A DNA stretch of 64,000 bases, taken from contig JAHDQY010000004.1 in the NCBI GenBank assembly GCA_018433595.1, forward strand, positions 62,001-126,000, written 5' to 3'. Below the pieces are notes generated by a model that was given only the letters and a program-made list of their open reading frames with translations, searched no databases and was not told where the DNA came from. Each line of letters begins with the position of its first letter. Within the stretch, counting starts at the first letter, position 1. This DNA is from Synergistales bacterium. Lineage in GTDB: Bacteria > Synergistota > Synergistia > Synergistales > Aminithiophilaceae. Positions 6,800-14,533 of the stretch are shown here, one piece after another. The translations under genes and the position numbers were made by a program.

Positions 6800-9328
6800 G
6801 TGAAAGAAGAGACCCTGCTTCTCGTTGACGGACACGGACTGGCTTACAGGGGGCACTACGCCTTGCCGGAACTTACGGCTCCTGACGGGAGGCCGACGAG
6901 CGCCGTCGTCGGGTTTTTCAACATGTTCCTCAAGATTGTCGAGGAGAGGAAGCCTGACGCCGTAGCCGTTGTTTTCGATTCTTCGGCGCCTACTTTCCGC
7001 CACGAGGCTTACGGTGATTACAAGAGTACCCGCAAACCCACGCCGGAGCCCCTGAAGATTCAGATCCCCCTGATCAAGGAGATTTTAGCTTCGGCAGGCT
7101 ATCCCCCTTATGAGGAGGCCGGCCTTGAAGCCGACGACATCATCGCCGCCACGGCTCTTGCCGCCGCCGGAGAGGGCCGGCGGGTGCTGATCCTGACGGC
7201 TGACAAGGATCTTCTCCAGATCGTCGCCCCGTCGATTCAGGTGCTGCGGCCGCGCAAGGGCGTCAGCTCCTTCACCCTTTACGATGTGGAGACCTTTCGG
7301 GCCGAGTATGAATTTGAACCGCCTCTCATGGCCGATTACCTGGCTCTTGTCGGCGACAGCACCGACAATGTTCCCGGCGTTCGAGGCATCGGCGACAAGA
7401 CGGCCCGCCGTCTCCTCTCCGAATACGGAGCTCTGGAGTCCATCCTGAGTCACCTCGACGAACTGCCGGAGGGTCAGGCCAAAAAGCTGCGGGAGGGGGC
7501 CGATCTGGCCCGTTTCAGTCTCGACCTGACGCGGTTGCGTCTCGAAGGGGCTCTTTCCATCGGCGATCTTGCCCGAAAAGTCGTTGATGGTGCCGCGCTG
7601 CATCGCTATTGCTCCGAGCTGGGCCTGGAGAAGCTGCGGGAGCGTTTCGGCCTTGACGGCCCTGAAACGCCTCCGGAGGGCGCTTCGAAAGTGCAGGGAG
7701 AGACATCGCTTCGAGAGGTTCTTGAAGCCGAACTCCTCTCCGAGACGGTTTTGGCCCTCATTGAAGAGGAGGGGGCTCTTCTTGTCGGTGACGGTCGAGG
7801 CCGCTATGCCCGCTTTGATAAGGTCTCCTTTCCATCGGATGCCTTCCGAGCCTGGCTCCGAAACGGGACGATCTTGACCTGGGACTACAAGGAGCTCTGC
7901 CGCCGTCTGCCGGAGGCGGTTCTGGCTCCTGATCGGGTCTGGGACGGCAAGGTCGTCGATTACCTTCTTCACCCCGATGGGGGAGAACGTTCCTTGGAGA
8001 GGTTGGTCGGCAAGGAACGCTTTGTCCGAGGAGAAAGGACGATGGCCCTCGGTCTGCTTCACGAGAAACTTGATCCCCTTCTGAATGAGGGGCGGCTGCG
8101 TGAGCTGATGGCGACGATAGATCTCCCCCTTTGTCCCGTCCTGGCTGCCATGGAATGCCATGGCATCGGCCTTGATCGGCGAAGTCTGGGGTTTCTTGCG
8201 GAGGAGCTCGAAGGGCACCTGGCGCTGATCGAGGAGAAAATAACCTCCCGCGCCGGCAAAAGGATCAACATCAATTCGCCCAAGCAGGTGGGAGAGTTGC
8301 TTTTCGATGATCTGGGGCTGCCGCCTTTGAAAAAGACCAAGACGGGCTATTCAACGGACATTTCCGTTCTTGAGGAGCTGGCCGCTCTTCCCGGAGGACG
8401 GGGCGAGATTCCTGCCCTCATTGTGGAGCATCGCGAGGTGGCCAAAATGCTCTCAGGGTTTGTCTCACCCCTCCTTGCCATCGGAGAAGGAGACCGAGCC
8501 GTGGTTCATTCCACCTTTGAGCAGACGACGACGGGGACGGGGCGCCTTTCCAGCCGTGATCCAAACTTGCAGAACCTTCCCGTTTTCGGGCAGTGGGCGT
8601 CACAGCTTCGAAACTGCCTCGTCCCATGCCGCGAAGGATCTCTTTTCGTGGCGGCCGACTACTCTCAGATCGAGTTGCGGGTTCTTGCTCACTACTGCAA
8701 TGATCCCCGCCTCTTTGCAGCCTTTGCCGAAGGGAGGGATATCCATAGTGAAACGGCCGGCTCGCTATTCGGAGTTCCCGCCGACGAGGTCAGCGCCGAA
8801 CAGCGGCGCCGAGCCAAGGTGGTCAATTTCGGTCTTCTCTACGGAATGACGGCTTTCGGTCTGGCCCGGCGTCTTGCCATCGGACAGGGCGAGGCCCAGG
8901 ATATTGTCGCCCGCTACTTTGCCGCTTTTCCTTTCGTTGCCGATTATCTCGAGTCAAGTGTCATCGAGGCGAAAAAACGCGGCTACACGACGACCCTCTT
9001 CGGTAGAAGGCGTCCTCTCGATGAAGTTTCCACGGTGGAAGGCCGCGGCAACGGGGCTTTGCGCCGCGTAGCCGTCAACACGCCCATCCAGGGAACGGCA
9101 GCCGATATCGCCAAGGTGGCCATGATCCGCTTCCATCGGGAGGCGAAGGAGAGAGGCAGGGAGTGGCCTCTGGTTCTTCAGGTTCATGATTCGCTCGTCT
9201 GTGAGTGTGACGCGTCAGAGGCAGAAGAAGCGGAAGGGCTTCTCGTCAATGTCATGGAGACGGCCTTTCCCCTATCGGTTCCCCTTGTCGCCTCTCCGAA
9301 ACGAGGACGCTCCCTTGCTGAAATCTAG
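6800..9328 (+). CDS. polA: DNA polymerase I, proofreading domain apparently inactive
   Basis: Repair and Okazaki-fragment polymerase. Domains in order: 5' nuclease (about residues 1-290, with EADDIIA and GDSTDNVPGV), a degenerate 3'-5' exonuclease-like domain (about 300-450), and the polymerase domain. Polymerase motif A is DYSQIELR with D620, the O-helix motif is RRRAKVVNFGLLYG, and motif C is QVHDS with D797. In the middle domain the catalytic DxE, NxxxD and YxxxD motifs are absent, as in Taq and Bacillus enzymes. The 842-residue length is close to Taq. GTG start at 6800 follows GGGAAGGA. Confidence 0.95.
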   Translation: MKEETLLLVDGHGLAYRGHYALPELTAPDGRPTSAVVGFFNMFLKIVEERKPDAVAVVFDSSAPTFRHEAYGDYKSTRKPTPEPLKIQIPLIKEILASAGYPPYEEAGLEADDIIAATALAAAGEGRRVLILTADKDLLQIVAPSIQVLRPRKGVSSFTLYDVETFRAEYEFEPPLMADYLALVGDSTDNVPGVRGIGDKTARRLLSEYGALESILSHLDELPEGQAKKLREGADLARFSLDLTRLRLEGALSIGDLARKVVDGAALHRYCSELGLEKLRERFGLDGPETPPEGASKVQGETSLREVLEAELLSETVLALIEEEGALLVGDGRGRYARFDKVSFPSDAFRAWLRNGTILTWDYKELCRRLPEAVLAPDRVWDGKVVDYLLHPDGGERSLERLVGKERFVRGERTMALGLLHEKLDPLLNEGRLRELMATIDLPLCPVLAAMECHGIGLDRRSLGFLAEELEGHLALIEEKITSRAGKRININSPKQVGELLFDDLGLPPLKKTKTGYSTDISVLEELAALPGGRGEIPALIVEHREVAKMLSGFVSPLLAIGEGDRAVVHSTFEQTTTGTGRLSSRDPNLQNLPVFGQWASQLRNCLVPCREGSLFVAADYSQIELRVLAHYCNDPRLFAAFAEGRDIHSETAGSLFGVPADEVSAEQRRRAKVVNFGLLYGMTAFGLARRLAIGQGEAQDIVARYFAAFPFVADYLESSVIEAKKRGYTTTLFGRRRPLDEVSTVEGRGNGALRRVAVNTPIQGTAADIAKVAMIRFHREAKERGREWPLVLQVHDSLVCECDASEAEEAEGLLVNVMETAFPLSVPLVASPKRGRSLAEI

Positions 9329-9433
9329 AAAGGCCCCTTCCCTTTACAGCGTCCGGAGAGGCACGTATCATTAGACCCGCCGCAGGAGTCGATCGGTGTC
9401 CCCTCAAGGGACATAAAAGGAGGAAGAAGAGCT

Positions 9434-10528
9434 TTGGTCATGCGTATGTTGAGAACTCAGATCAAGTGGATCATGTTAAGTGTCGCCGTTATTTTTGTCC
9501 TTTCCATTTTGTTCATGTACGGTCCCATGCGGGGGGAAAGGGATGACGGTGCACAGAAAGATTACGCTGTCGCTACCGTCGATGGAGCTAAAATCATGCG
9601 TTCCTCCATCGAAGAAGGACTTCGTAACGTCCTTGAGCGATCCAATTCTCAGGAGGTTTCCTCGGCTGATTTGCCCCTGCTGCGCAAGTCCGTTCTTGAG
9701 AACATCGTCCTTGCCAAGGAGCTGAAAAAAGAATGGAAGGCCCGGGGTATTCAGATCGCCGAGGAAGAGATTGATGAGGTTCTGAACCAGATCAAGGACC
9801 AGTTCCCCACAATCGAGGCTTTCGATCAGTATCTGGAGCGGGCGGGCATTGAAATGAAGGCTCTCAGGGAGAATATCGCCACCGAACTGGGGCAGCGGAA
9901 AGTTCTGGAAGGAGAGCTGAGCTCCGTGGTCCTTGCCTCCGGCGATGCACATGATTTTTACGACAAGACGAAGGAAGTCTTCTTCCGTCGCCCGGAAGGG
10001 TTCAACCTGAACCTCGCTCATTTTTCCAATCTCGAGAGTGCTCACAAAGTGGTTGATCTGGTGACGGCGAAGTCCGGTTGGGATGAGAGCCTGGCCGTGG
10101 TCTCTTCCGATGTCGCGGACCACACCTCCTACGATGCGCCTTTCTTCGTCGCCGCCGATGCTCTTCAGGGGCCCTTCGGCATTGTCGCTTCCGCCGAAAT
10201 GAATGCTCTCGTCGGTCCTATCGAAGTCGGAAGTGATGACTACGTTCTCGTCATCAAGAGAGAGGCGCTCCCCGATCAGATTCTGCCCTTCGAAGAGGTG
10301 AGCAGCGACATTGCCAACCTTCTCCTCTCGCAACGGAGAAGCGAGGCCCAACAGCGATTCTTCCGTTCCCTTCTCGATCGGGCCGAGATTGCCATTCATG
10401 ACGAGGCCCTTTTCGCCGTGCCGGAAAGCGCTGTGTCGGAGGAGCCGTCGGCGTCTCAGCAGCCTCAAGGCACCGAAGAGGGCTCTGCCGAGGAGACGCC
10501 TGCCGAGGCCTCTCCCGATACTGAATAA
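9434..10528 (+). CDS. membrane-anchored SurA/PpiD-like periplasmic foldase
   Basis: A 364-residue protein with an N-terminal anchor (WIMLSVAVIFVLSILFMYG) after a short basic stretch, then a helical SurA N-terminal-type chaperone region (about 50-170, with VDGAKIMRSSIEE and EEEIDEVLNQIK). The rest looks like a degenerate or absent parvulin domain with a final segment that packs back (GPIEVGSDDYVLVI). The last ~35 residues are acidic, Ser/Pro/Glu-rich low complexity. This architecture fits a PpiD/SurA_N protein that helps fold exported proteins. The TTG at 9434 is 9-10 bases after AAGGAGGA; ATG codons at 9440 and 9446 are alternatives. Confidence 0.75.
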   Translation: MVMRMLRTQIKWIMLSVAVIFVLSILFMYGPMRGERDDGAQKDYAVATVDGAKIMRSSIEEGLRNVLERSNSQEVSSADLPLLRKSVLENIVLAKELKKEWKARGIQIAEEEIDEVLNQIKDQFPTIEAFDQYLERAGIEMKALRENIATELGQRKVLEGELSSVVLASGDAHDFYDKTKEVFFRRPEGFNLNLAHFSNLESAHKVVDLVTAKSGWDESLAVVSSDVADHTSYDAPFFVAADALQGPFGIVASAEMNALVGPIEVGSDDYVLVIKREALPDQILPFEEVSSDIANLLLSQRRSEAQQRFFRSLLDRAEIAIHDEALFAVPESAVSEEPSASQQPQGTEEGSAEETPAEASPDTE

Positions 10529-10567
10529 GATAGAATAGCAAGACGGCTGCACGCGGATTACGTGCTA

Positions 10568-10596
10568 TTGACATTATCGGGGGCGGCTCATAGAAT
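10568..10596 (+). promoter_or_regulatory. promoter of the tRNA-Ser/tRNA-Arg unit
   Basis: A perfect -35 TTGACA (10568-10573), 17-base spacer and TAGAAT (10591-10596) lie 16 bases before the 5' end of tRNA-Ser. This is a near-consensus housekeeping promoter. Confidence 0.8.
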
Positions 10597-10612
10597 AGTT
10601 CCCGCAGACCGA

Positions 10613-10706
10613 GGTGGGATGGCCGAGCGGCTGAAGGCACTCGCCTGCTAAGCGAGTAGCGGGGCTAAAACCTCGCTCCAGGGTTCGAATCCCTGTCCCA
10701 CCGCCA
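10613..10706 (+). tRNA. tRNA-Ser (anticodon GCT)
   Basis: The 7-bp acceptor stem GGTGGGA/TCCCACC, discriminator G and encoded CCA are present. The anticodon loop CTGCTAA, closed by CTCGC/GCGAG, gives GCT. A long variable arm (around AGCGGGGCTAAAACCTCGCT) marks a class II serine tRNA, and the T loop has GGTTCGAATCC. Confidence 0.97.
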
Positions 10707-10717
10707 GATTGTTGCAC

Positions 10718-10794
10718 GCGCCGGTAGCTCAATTGGATAGAGCGTCTGGCTACGGACCAGGAGGTTACGGGTTCAAGTCCTGTCCGGCGCGCCA
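10718..10794 (+). tRNA. tRNA-Arg (anticodon ACG)
   Basis: Acceptor stem GCGCCGG/CCGGCGC, discriminator G and encoded CCA. The anticodon loop CTACGGA gives ACG, whose A34 would be converted to inosine by TadA. The T arm has GGGTTCAAGTCC. It lies 11 bases after tRNA-Ser and shares its promoter and terminator. Confidence 0.97.
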
Positions 10795-10803
10795 TAGAAG
10801 TCA

Positions 10804-10832
10804 AGAGGCTCCTTAAAGGAGTCTCTTTTTTT
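10804..10832 (+). terminator. intrinsic terminator of the tRNA unit
   Basis: A 9-bp stem (AGAGGCTCC/GGAGTCTCT, one G-U pair, loop TTAAA) is followed by a run of seven T. Confidence 0.9.
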
Positions 10833-10847
10833 AACCATCAGAGTTGC

Positions 10848-10874
10848 TTGACAAGTCTCCTGCTTTGATATATT
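10848..10874 (+). promoter_or_regulatory. promoter of the first cold-shock gene
   Basis: TTGACA at 10848-10853 with TATATT at 10869-10874 (15-base spacer) or TATTGT at 10871-10876 (17-base spacer). It lies about 50 bases before the start codon, leaving a short leader. Confidence 0.6.
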
Positions 10875-10926
10875 GTTTCCGTTGTCGGCAGGCGCCGCCG
10901 ATCAATACCTGTTAGGAGGCAATACC

Positions 10927-11130
10927 TTGACAACAAAGGGTACAGTTAAGTGGTTCAATGAGACGAAGGGGTACGGCTTTGTCACTACCGATGACGGCAA
11001 AGACGTGTTCGTCCACTTCAGCGCTATCGCTATGGATGGATTCAAGACCCTCGCTGAGGGGCAGCGGGTGGAGTTCGAGATCACCCAGGGCCAGAAAGGC
11101 CCTCAGGCCTCTAACGTCGTTAAGATCTAA
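10927..11130 (+). CDS. cold-shock protein, CspA family (first of two tandem copies)
   Basis: A 67-residue single cold-shock domain with both RNA-binding motifs, KGYGF (RNP1) and VFVHF (RNP2), and the usual N-terminal GTVKWFN. It binds single-stranded nucleic acid and acts as an RNA chaperone. The TTG at 10927, seven bases after AGGAGG, gives the family length; a longer upstream frame has no such site. It has its own promoter and terminator. The product differs from the next gene's at about 11 of 67 positions, so the two arose by tandem duplication. Confidence 0.95.
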   Translation: MTTKGTVKWFNETKGYGFVTTDDGKDVFVHFSAIAMDGFKTLAEGQRVEFEITQGQKGPQASNVVKI

Positions 11131-11148
11131 CCCTTCCACTTAGAGCGA

Positions 11149-11184
11149 AAGGCGGCTTCGCGACAGGCGAAGTCGCCTTCTTTT
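11149..11184 (+). terminator. intrinsic terminator after the first csp gene
   Basis: A 13-bp stem (11149-11161 with 11167-11179, one G-U pair, loop GACAG) is followed by CTTTTA. Confidence 0.85.
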
Positions 11185-11205
11185 ATACCTTATCTCTCAT
11201 TTTAC

Positions 11206-11234
11206 TTGACAGGATCATATCCGTAATCTAGTGT
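11206..11234 (+). promoter_or_regulatory. candidate promoter of the second cold-shock gene
   Basis: A perfect TTGACA at 11206-11211 with a weak -10 TAGTGT at 11229-11234 after 17 bases. The leader to the TTG start at 11290 would be about 50 bases. Confidence 0.5.
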
Positions 11235-11289
11235 ATTGCTATTGTGCGGCGTCACGCCATGACTTTATTTCTGTATAGGGGGAACTGTC

Positions 11290-11493
11290 TTGAGTCTTCA
11301 GGGAACGGTCAAATGGTTTAACGATGCGAAGGGTTATGGTTTCATTACCACCGATGAGGGCAAGGATGTCTTCGTTCACTTCAGTGCCATTGCCATGGAC
11401 GGATTCAAGTCCCTCGCCGAGGGGCAGCGGGTGGAATTCGAGATCACTCAGGGGCAGAAGGGCGAGCAGGCTGTGAACGTCGTCCGTATCTAG
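11290..11493 (+). CDS. cold-shock protein, CspA family (second tandem copy)
   Basis: A 67-residue cold-shock domain with KGYGF and VFVHF RNA-binding motifs. It starts with TTG, like its neighbour, after a GGGGGAA site. It sits between its own promoter and a very strong hairpin, so the two csp genes form separate transcription units rather than an operon. Both keep the same core; the changes are mainly conservative (E/D, T/S, K/R). The two copies may be expressed under different conditions, which cannot be read from the sequence. Confidence 0.95.
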   Translation: MSLQGTVKWFNDAKGYGFITTDEGKDVFVHFSAIAMDGFKSLAEGQRVEFEITQGQKGEQAVNVVRI

Positions 11494-11504
11494 CTTCAGT
11501 TGAT

Positions 11505-11558
11505 GCGAAAGCACAAAAAAAGAGAGGCCCCAGGGCCTCTCTTTTTTTGTGCTTTCGC
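11505..11558. terminator. bidirectional intrinsic terminator between csp and the TAXI gene
   Basis: A perfect 26-bp inverted repeat (11505-11530 and 11533-11558). Its core GAGAGGCCC/GGGCCTCTC is flanked by A7 and T7, so on each strand a GC stem is followed by a U-run. It serves the csp gene on plus and the binding-protein gene on minus. Confidence 0.93.
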
Positions 11559-11566
11559 GGCTGTTG

Positions 11567-12535
11567 CTATTTCACCTCGGGGACGGTGAGTCCCTTTTCC
11601 GTATAGTACTTGGCGGCGCCGGGGTGAACAGGAACGGAGATCCCCGTCAGCGCTGTGTCGAGAGTGACCAACTGGGCTTTGGAGTGGACTTTGTACAGCT
11701 CGTCGATGTTGTCCCAGAGGGCTTTGGTGAAGGCATAGATGACATCCTCAGGCAGATCGCCGTCGCAGACGACCATGGCCATGACGGCAGGCGTCTTGAC
11801 GTCGTTGTCGATTCCCTTGTAGGTCCCGGCGGGGATTACGTCGGAGGCAAAGAAGGGGAATTGGGCCTCAAGCTTGCCCAGAAACTCATCGTCGAAATTG
11901 ACGAGATCGATGTCGTGCATCGTGGCCAGGTCCATAATGGAGGCCACAGGGTAGCCGGCGACGACGAAGCCGGCGTCAAGCTGCCCGTCTTTGAAACGTT
12001 GCGTCGTGTTGTTGAAATCGAGGAAGTCCGTCGACATATCCTCGTATTTCAACCCGGCGACCTGGAAGATGCTTCTTACGTCGGCTTCAACGCCGGAACC
12101 GGGGGCACCGACGGAGACTCGCTTGCCCTTGATGTCCATGAAGTTCTTGACGCCCGTCTTTTTGAGTGTGATGAGGTGAACGTGCTCCGGATAGAGGGAA
12201 GCTACCGCGCGCACGTTCGGGAAGGGGTTGGAAAACATGTTTTCTCCCTTCCATGCCCAGAAGGCCACATCGTTCTGAACGAGAGCGATCTCAATCTGGT
12301 GGGTGCCGATAAGATTCAAATTGGCAGCTGAGGCGTTGCCTGTCTCGGCTGTGACCTGAAGATCCGGAGCATGGCGGGATACCACATCGGCGATGCCTCC
12401 GCCGATGGGGTAGTAGGTTCCGGCTGTGCCGCCTGTTGCGATGGAAAGGAAGGTTTTCGCCGAAGCGGCGCCGGCTGCGGTCGAAACGACCAGTAGTGCA
12501 ACGGCGAAGAGAAGTGTCATCTTTTTCATTTTCAC
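11567..12535 (-). CDS. TRAP transporter solute-binding protein, TAXI family
   Basis: A secreted binding protein of about 322 residues. The N terminus has a signal peptide (KKMTLLFAVALLV, cleavage near ASA-KTF), then the TAXI signature IATGGTAGTYYPIGG, typical of periplasmic proteins that feed tripartite ATP-independent transporters with small carboxylates or amino acids. The GTG at 12535 is 9 bases after AGGAGG; an ATG at 12529 is possible. No TRAP membrane subunit lies on either side, so its partner must be elsewhere. It is a single-gene unit with its own promoter and shares a terminator with the convergent csp gene. Confidence 0.92.
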   Translation of the reverse strand: MKMKKMTLLFAVALLVVSTAAGAASAKTFLSIATGGTAGTYYPIGGGIADVVSRHAPDLQVTAETGNASAANLNLIGTHQIEIALVQNDVAFWAWKGENMFSNPFPNVRAVASLYPEHVHLITLKKTGVKNFMDIKGKRVSVGAPGSGVEADVRSIFQVAGLKYEDMSTDFLDFNNTTQRFKDGQLDAGFVVAGYPVASIMDLATMHDIDLVNFDDEFLGKLEAQFPFFASDVIPAGTYKGIDNDVKTPAVMAMVVCDGDLPEDVIYAFTKALWDNIDELYKVHSKAQLVTLDTALTGISVPVHPGAAKYYTEKGLTVPEVK

Positions 12536-12673
12536 TGTTGATCTCCTCCTGTCATGTCTCTTTGAAGGAATTCCCCTCAGAGGTTGCACAGATGGGAAAG
12601 ATAATGAGAGAACGTCACTAAGATTGCGCCCGCCATCACCATCCCTTCTTTAACTGTACCGATCCTAATAAAA

Positions 12674-12702
12674 AGTATAGAGATAAACCGTTTGCGGAGC
12701 AA
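12674..12702 (-). promoter_or_regulatory. promoter of the TAXI binding-protein gene
   Basis: On the minus strand TTGCTC (12702-12697), 17 bases and TATACT (12679-12674). The leader to the GTG start would be about 130 bases; no known riboswitch was recognised in it. Confidence 0.6.
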
Positions 12703-12742
12703 GAGCTTTAGGTCTCTTCAGAAGGAAAGGCCGGATCAAGGC

Positions 12743-12771
12743 TTGCCAAGGAGGCTCTCCTCCATCACAAT
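12743..12771 (+). promoter_or_regulatory. candidate promoter of the hutP-like gene
   Basis: TTGCCA (12743-12748), a 17-base spacer containing GGAGGCTCTCCTCC (a small inverted repeat) and CACAAT (12766-12771). The rest of the 335-base intergenic region 12536-12870 shows only this site, the TAXI promoter and the ribosome-binding site of the next gene. Confidence 0.4.
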
Positions 12772-12870
12772 AGTTAACATGATCTCTTGTTTTTTCAGAA
12801 TCCCGTCTCGTCTCTTTCTGCATAGTCCCGGTTTCCAGGTAGGGATCCGGACGAAGGAGGAACGCTTTTA

Positions 12871-13470
12871 ATGATTTGGCGATCGATTTTTTCTGCCGAT
12901 CCTGAAGGGAAAGACAAAGCGTCGTCGGTACCGCTCGAAAAACCGAGCCGAACCTCGTCGGAAGGGGAGCCCAAGGGTTTCCCCGGTGAGGGGAGACGTT
13001 TTCTGGCTCCCGTCGGCGACGGAAACGCAGTCCTGTCGCTGCGGATCGATCTCAAGGTGTTGGATGAGAGTCAGATAGGACGAGCCGCTCTCCTGCTGGC
13101 GGCGACGCTCTCACCGGAAGACGAGGCTGCTGTGAAGGAGCAGATCCATCTTGCCGGCTGGAGGGCCGTGGCGACGGAGATCGGCGGTCTGGCCGGCGAC
13201 TTGCCTCCCAAAATCACGCGATCCGTTGTCGGAGCGGCTCTGAACGGCGGCGTCGTCGAAAAGAAACCCAATGAGATGCATGCTCTCATGCATGCTGCGA
13301 TGGAGGCTATGAACGCCTTTATGTCGCCGTCTCTTCTGGAAGTGAGCATCGGAGCCAAGCTGGCTATCGTTCGCAACGGACGGTGGCTCTCTGTCGCCGT
13401 CATGGGAGATGCTGCCTATCATGCCTCAGCCCATCACGAACGATGCGGCGTCGGAATTATGCACATCTAG
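12871..13470 (+). CDS. hutP: HutP-family RNA-binding regulator
   Basis: In Bacillus, HutP binds RNA with L-histidine and Mg2+ and prevents transcription termination in the histidine-use operon. The C-terminal ~130 residues here match that family from SQIGRAALLL to the very end, HERCGVGIMHI (HETFGVGINHI in Bacillus). The three metal-binding histidines are present: H137 and H141 in MHALMHAAMEAM, and H189 in HERCGVG. The first ~65 residues are an extra, polar, probably disordered N terminus, making it 199 residues against 148. ATG at 12871 follows AAGGAGGA. No hut genes are adjacent (rpmE follows), so the target is unknown and the ligand is inferred. Confidence 0.88.
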   Translation: MIWRSIFSADPEGKDKASSVPLEKPSRTSSEGEPKGFPGEGRRFLAPVGDGNAVLSLRIDLKVLDESQIGRAALLLAATLSPEDEAAVKEQIHLAGWRAVATEIGGLAGDLPPKITRSVVGAALNGGVVEKKPNEMHALMHAAMEAMNAFMSPSLLEVSIGAKLAIVRNGRWLSVAVMGDAAYHASAHHERCGVGIMHI

Positions 13471-13482
13471 AGTCCCTCCGTG

Positions 13483-13511
13483 TTGCGGACGCCGGAGGCA
13501 CGTGCTAGAAT
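13483..13511 (+). promoter_or_regulatory. promoter of rpmE
   Basis: TTGCGG (13483-13488), 17-base spacer, TAGAAT (13506-13511), about 45 bases before the start codon. Confidence 0.6.
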
Positions 13512-13556
13512 CAGTGACTGTGTTGATACGAATGTCACCGGGAGGTGAGGTTTACT

Positions 13557-13790
13557 TTGAAAAAGGATATCCATCCCCACTACGATACGTGCAAGGTCAG
13601 CTGTGCCTGCGGCAACAGCTTTGAAACCCGCTCCACCGTGTCGGAAGTGAAAGTGGCCGTCTGTAATGTCTGCCACCCTTATTACACGGGCAAGAAAGGC
13701 CGCATTGTCTCCGAGGCGGGACGTCTTGAGAAGTTCCGCAAGAAATACGAGGGGATCAACTACGGTCAGAGGAAGACAGGCGACGACTAA
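13557..13790 (+). CDS. rpmE: 50S ribosomal protein L31, zinc-binding type
   Basis: The protein begins KKDIHPHY, the L31 signature, and keeps four zinc cysteines C16, C18, C36 and C39. It is 77 residues, a little longer than usual at the C terminus. TTG at 13557 is chosen because it gives the family N terminus and has GGAGGTGAGG just upstream; a GTG at 13545 lies inside that site. It is followed at once by a terminator, so the downstream thyX group may be partly separate. Confidence 0.96.
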   Translation: MKKDIHPHYDTCKVSCACGNSFETRSTVSEVKVAVCNVCHPYYTGKKGRIVSEAGRLEKFRKKYEGINYGQRKTGDD

Positions 13791-13813
13791 GGGGAGCCAG
13801 GCTCCCCTTTTTT
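13790..13813 (+). terminator. intrinsic terminator after rpmE
   Basis: GGGGAGCC/GGCTCCCC hairpin with a very short loop followed by TTTTTT, starting at the last base of the rpmE stop codon. Confidence 0.85.
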
Positions 13814-13843
13814 CTTCCGCTCCAGCAATGATCGGAGGTGCCC

Positions 13844-14533
13844 ATGTCCGGGAAAGTTCAGTTGCTGGCTTACACACCTGATGCCGAGCGCGTCGTGGCC
13901 GCTGCGGCGAAGCTTTGTTACAGCGATGTGACGGCCCTTGATCTTCTTGAAGGGCTTGATGGTGAGCGGACGGGCGGTTTCCTCTCCCATCTGAGGCGGA
14001 GCGGTCACTTTTCCCCCTTCGAGCACGCTTCCTTTTCTTTCGCCGTCGACGGCATCAGCCGTGTCTGCTCTCATCAGCTTGTGCGTCACCGGATGGCCAG
14101 TTATTCCCAACAGAGCCAGCGTTATGTGACGATGGGCGAGGTCCGTTCCATCGTGCCTCCGTCCATTGCGAATCACCCCGAAGCGAAAAGGCTTTTCGAA
14201 AAGATTCTGGCAGAGACCCATGCTGCCTACGGGGAGCTGCTGACTCTGGGTATTCCTAAGGAAGATGCCCGCTACATTCTGCCTCACGGGTGGGAAACGC
14301 GGCTTGTCGTTACTATGAACGCCAGGGAACTCCACCATTTTTTCTCCCTCCGTCTCTGTCGTCGCGCCCAGTGGGAAATTCAGGATCTGGCCCGAGAGAT
14401 GCTTCGGCTCTGCCTTGATGCCGCTCCGTCTCTTTTTGCCTCCGCCGGTCCTCCCTGTGTGGTTGAGGGGTGCTGTCACGAGAGCCGTCCTTGCGGTCAT
14501 CCGTTTACTTCTGTGGAGGAACTTCTCGCATGA
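13844..14533 (+). CDS. thyX: flavin-dependent thymidylate synthase ThyX
   Basis: Makes dTMP from dUMP using FAD, NAD(P)H and methylenetetrahydrofolate. The ThyX motif RHRx7S is seen as RHRMASYSQQSQRY, and other family features are SPFEHASF and a C-terminal AQWEIQDLAREM helix. The length of 229 residues is normal. The ATG at 13844 has CGGAGGTG just upstream; a GTG at 13838 is inside that site. ThyX instead of ThyA is common in anaerobes and does not consume folate to dihydrofolate. Its stop overlaps the yqhQ start. Confidence 0.96.
   Translation: MSGKVQLLAYTPDAERVVAAAAKLCYSDVTALDLLEGLDGERTGGFLSHLRRSGHFSPFEHASFSFAVDGISRVCSHQLVRHRMASYSQQSQRYVTMGEVRSIVPPSIANHPEAKRLFEKILAETHAAYGELLTLGIPKEDARYILPHGWETRLVVTMNARELHHFFSLRLCRRAQWEIQDLAREMLRLCLDAAPSLFASAGPPCVVEGCCHESRPCGHPFTSVEELLA

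Noticed and set aside
10574-10804. Minus-strand 76-codon frame across the two tRNA genes
   Set aside because: It is the antisense of tRNA-Ser and tRNA-Arg; such frames are a common false annotation.
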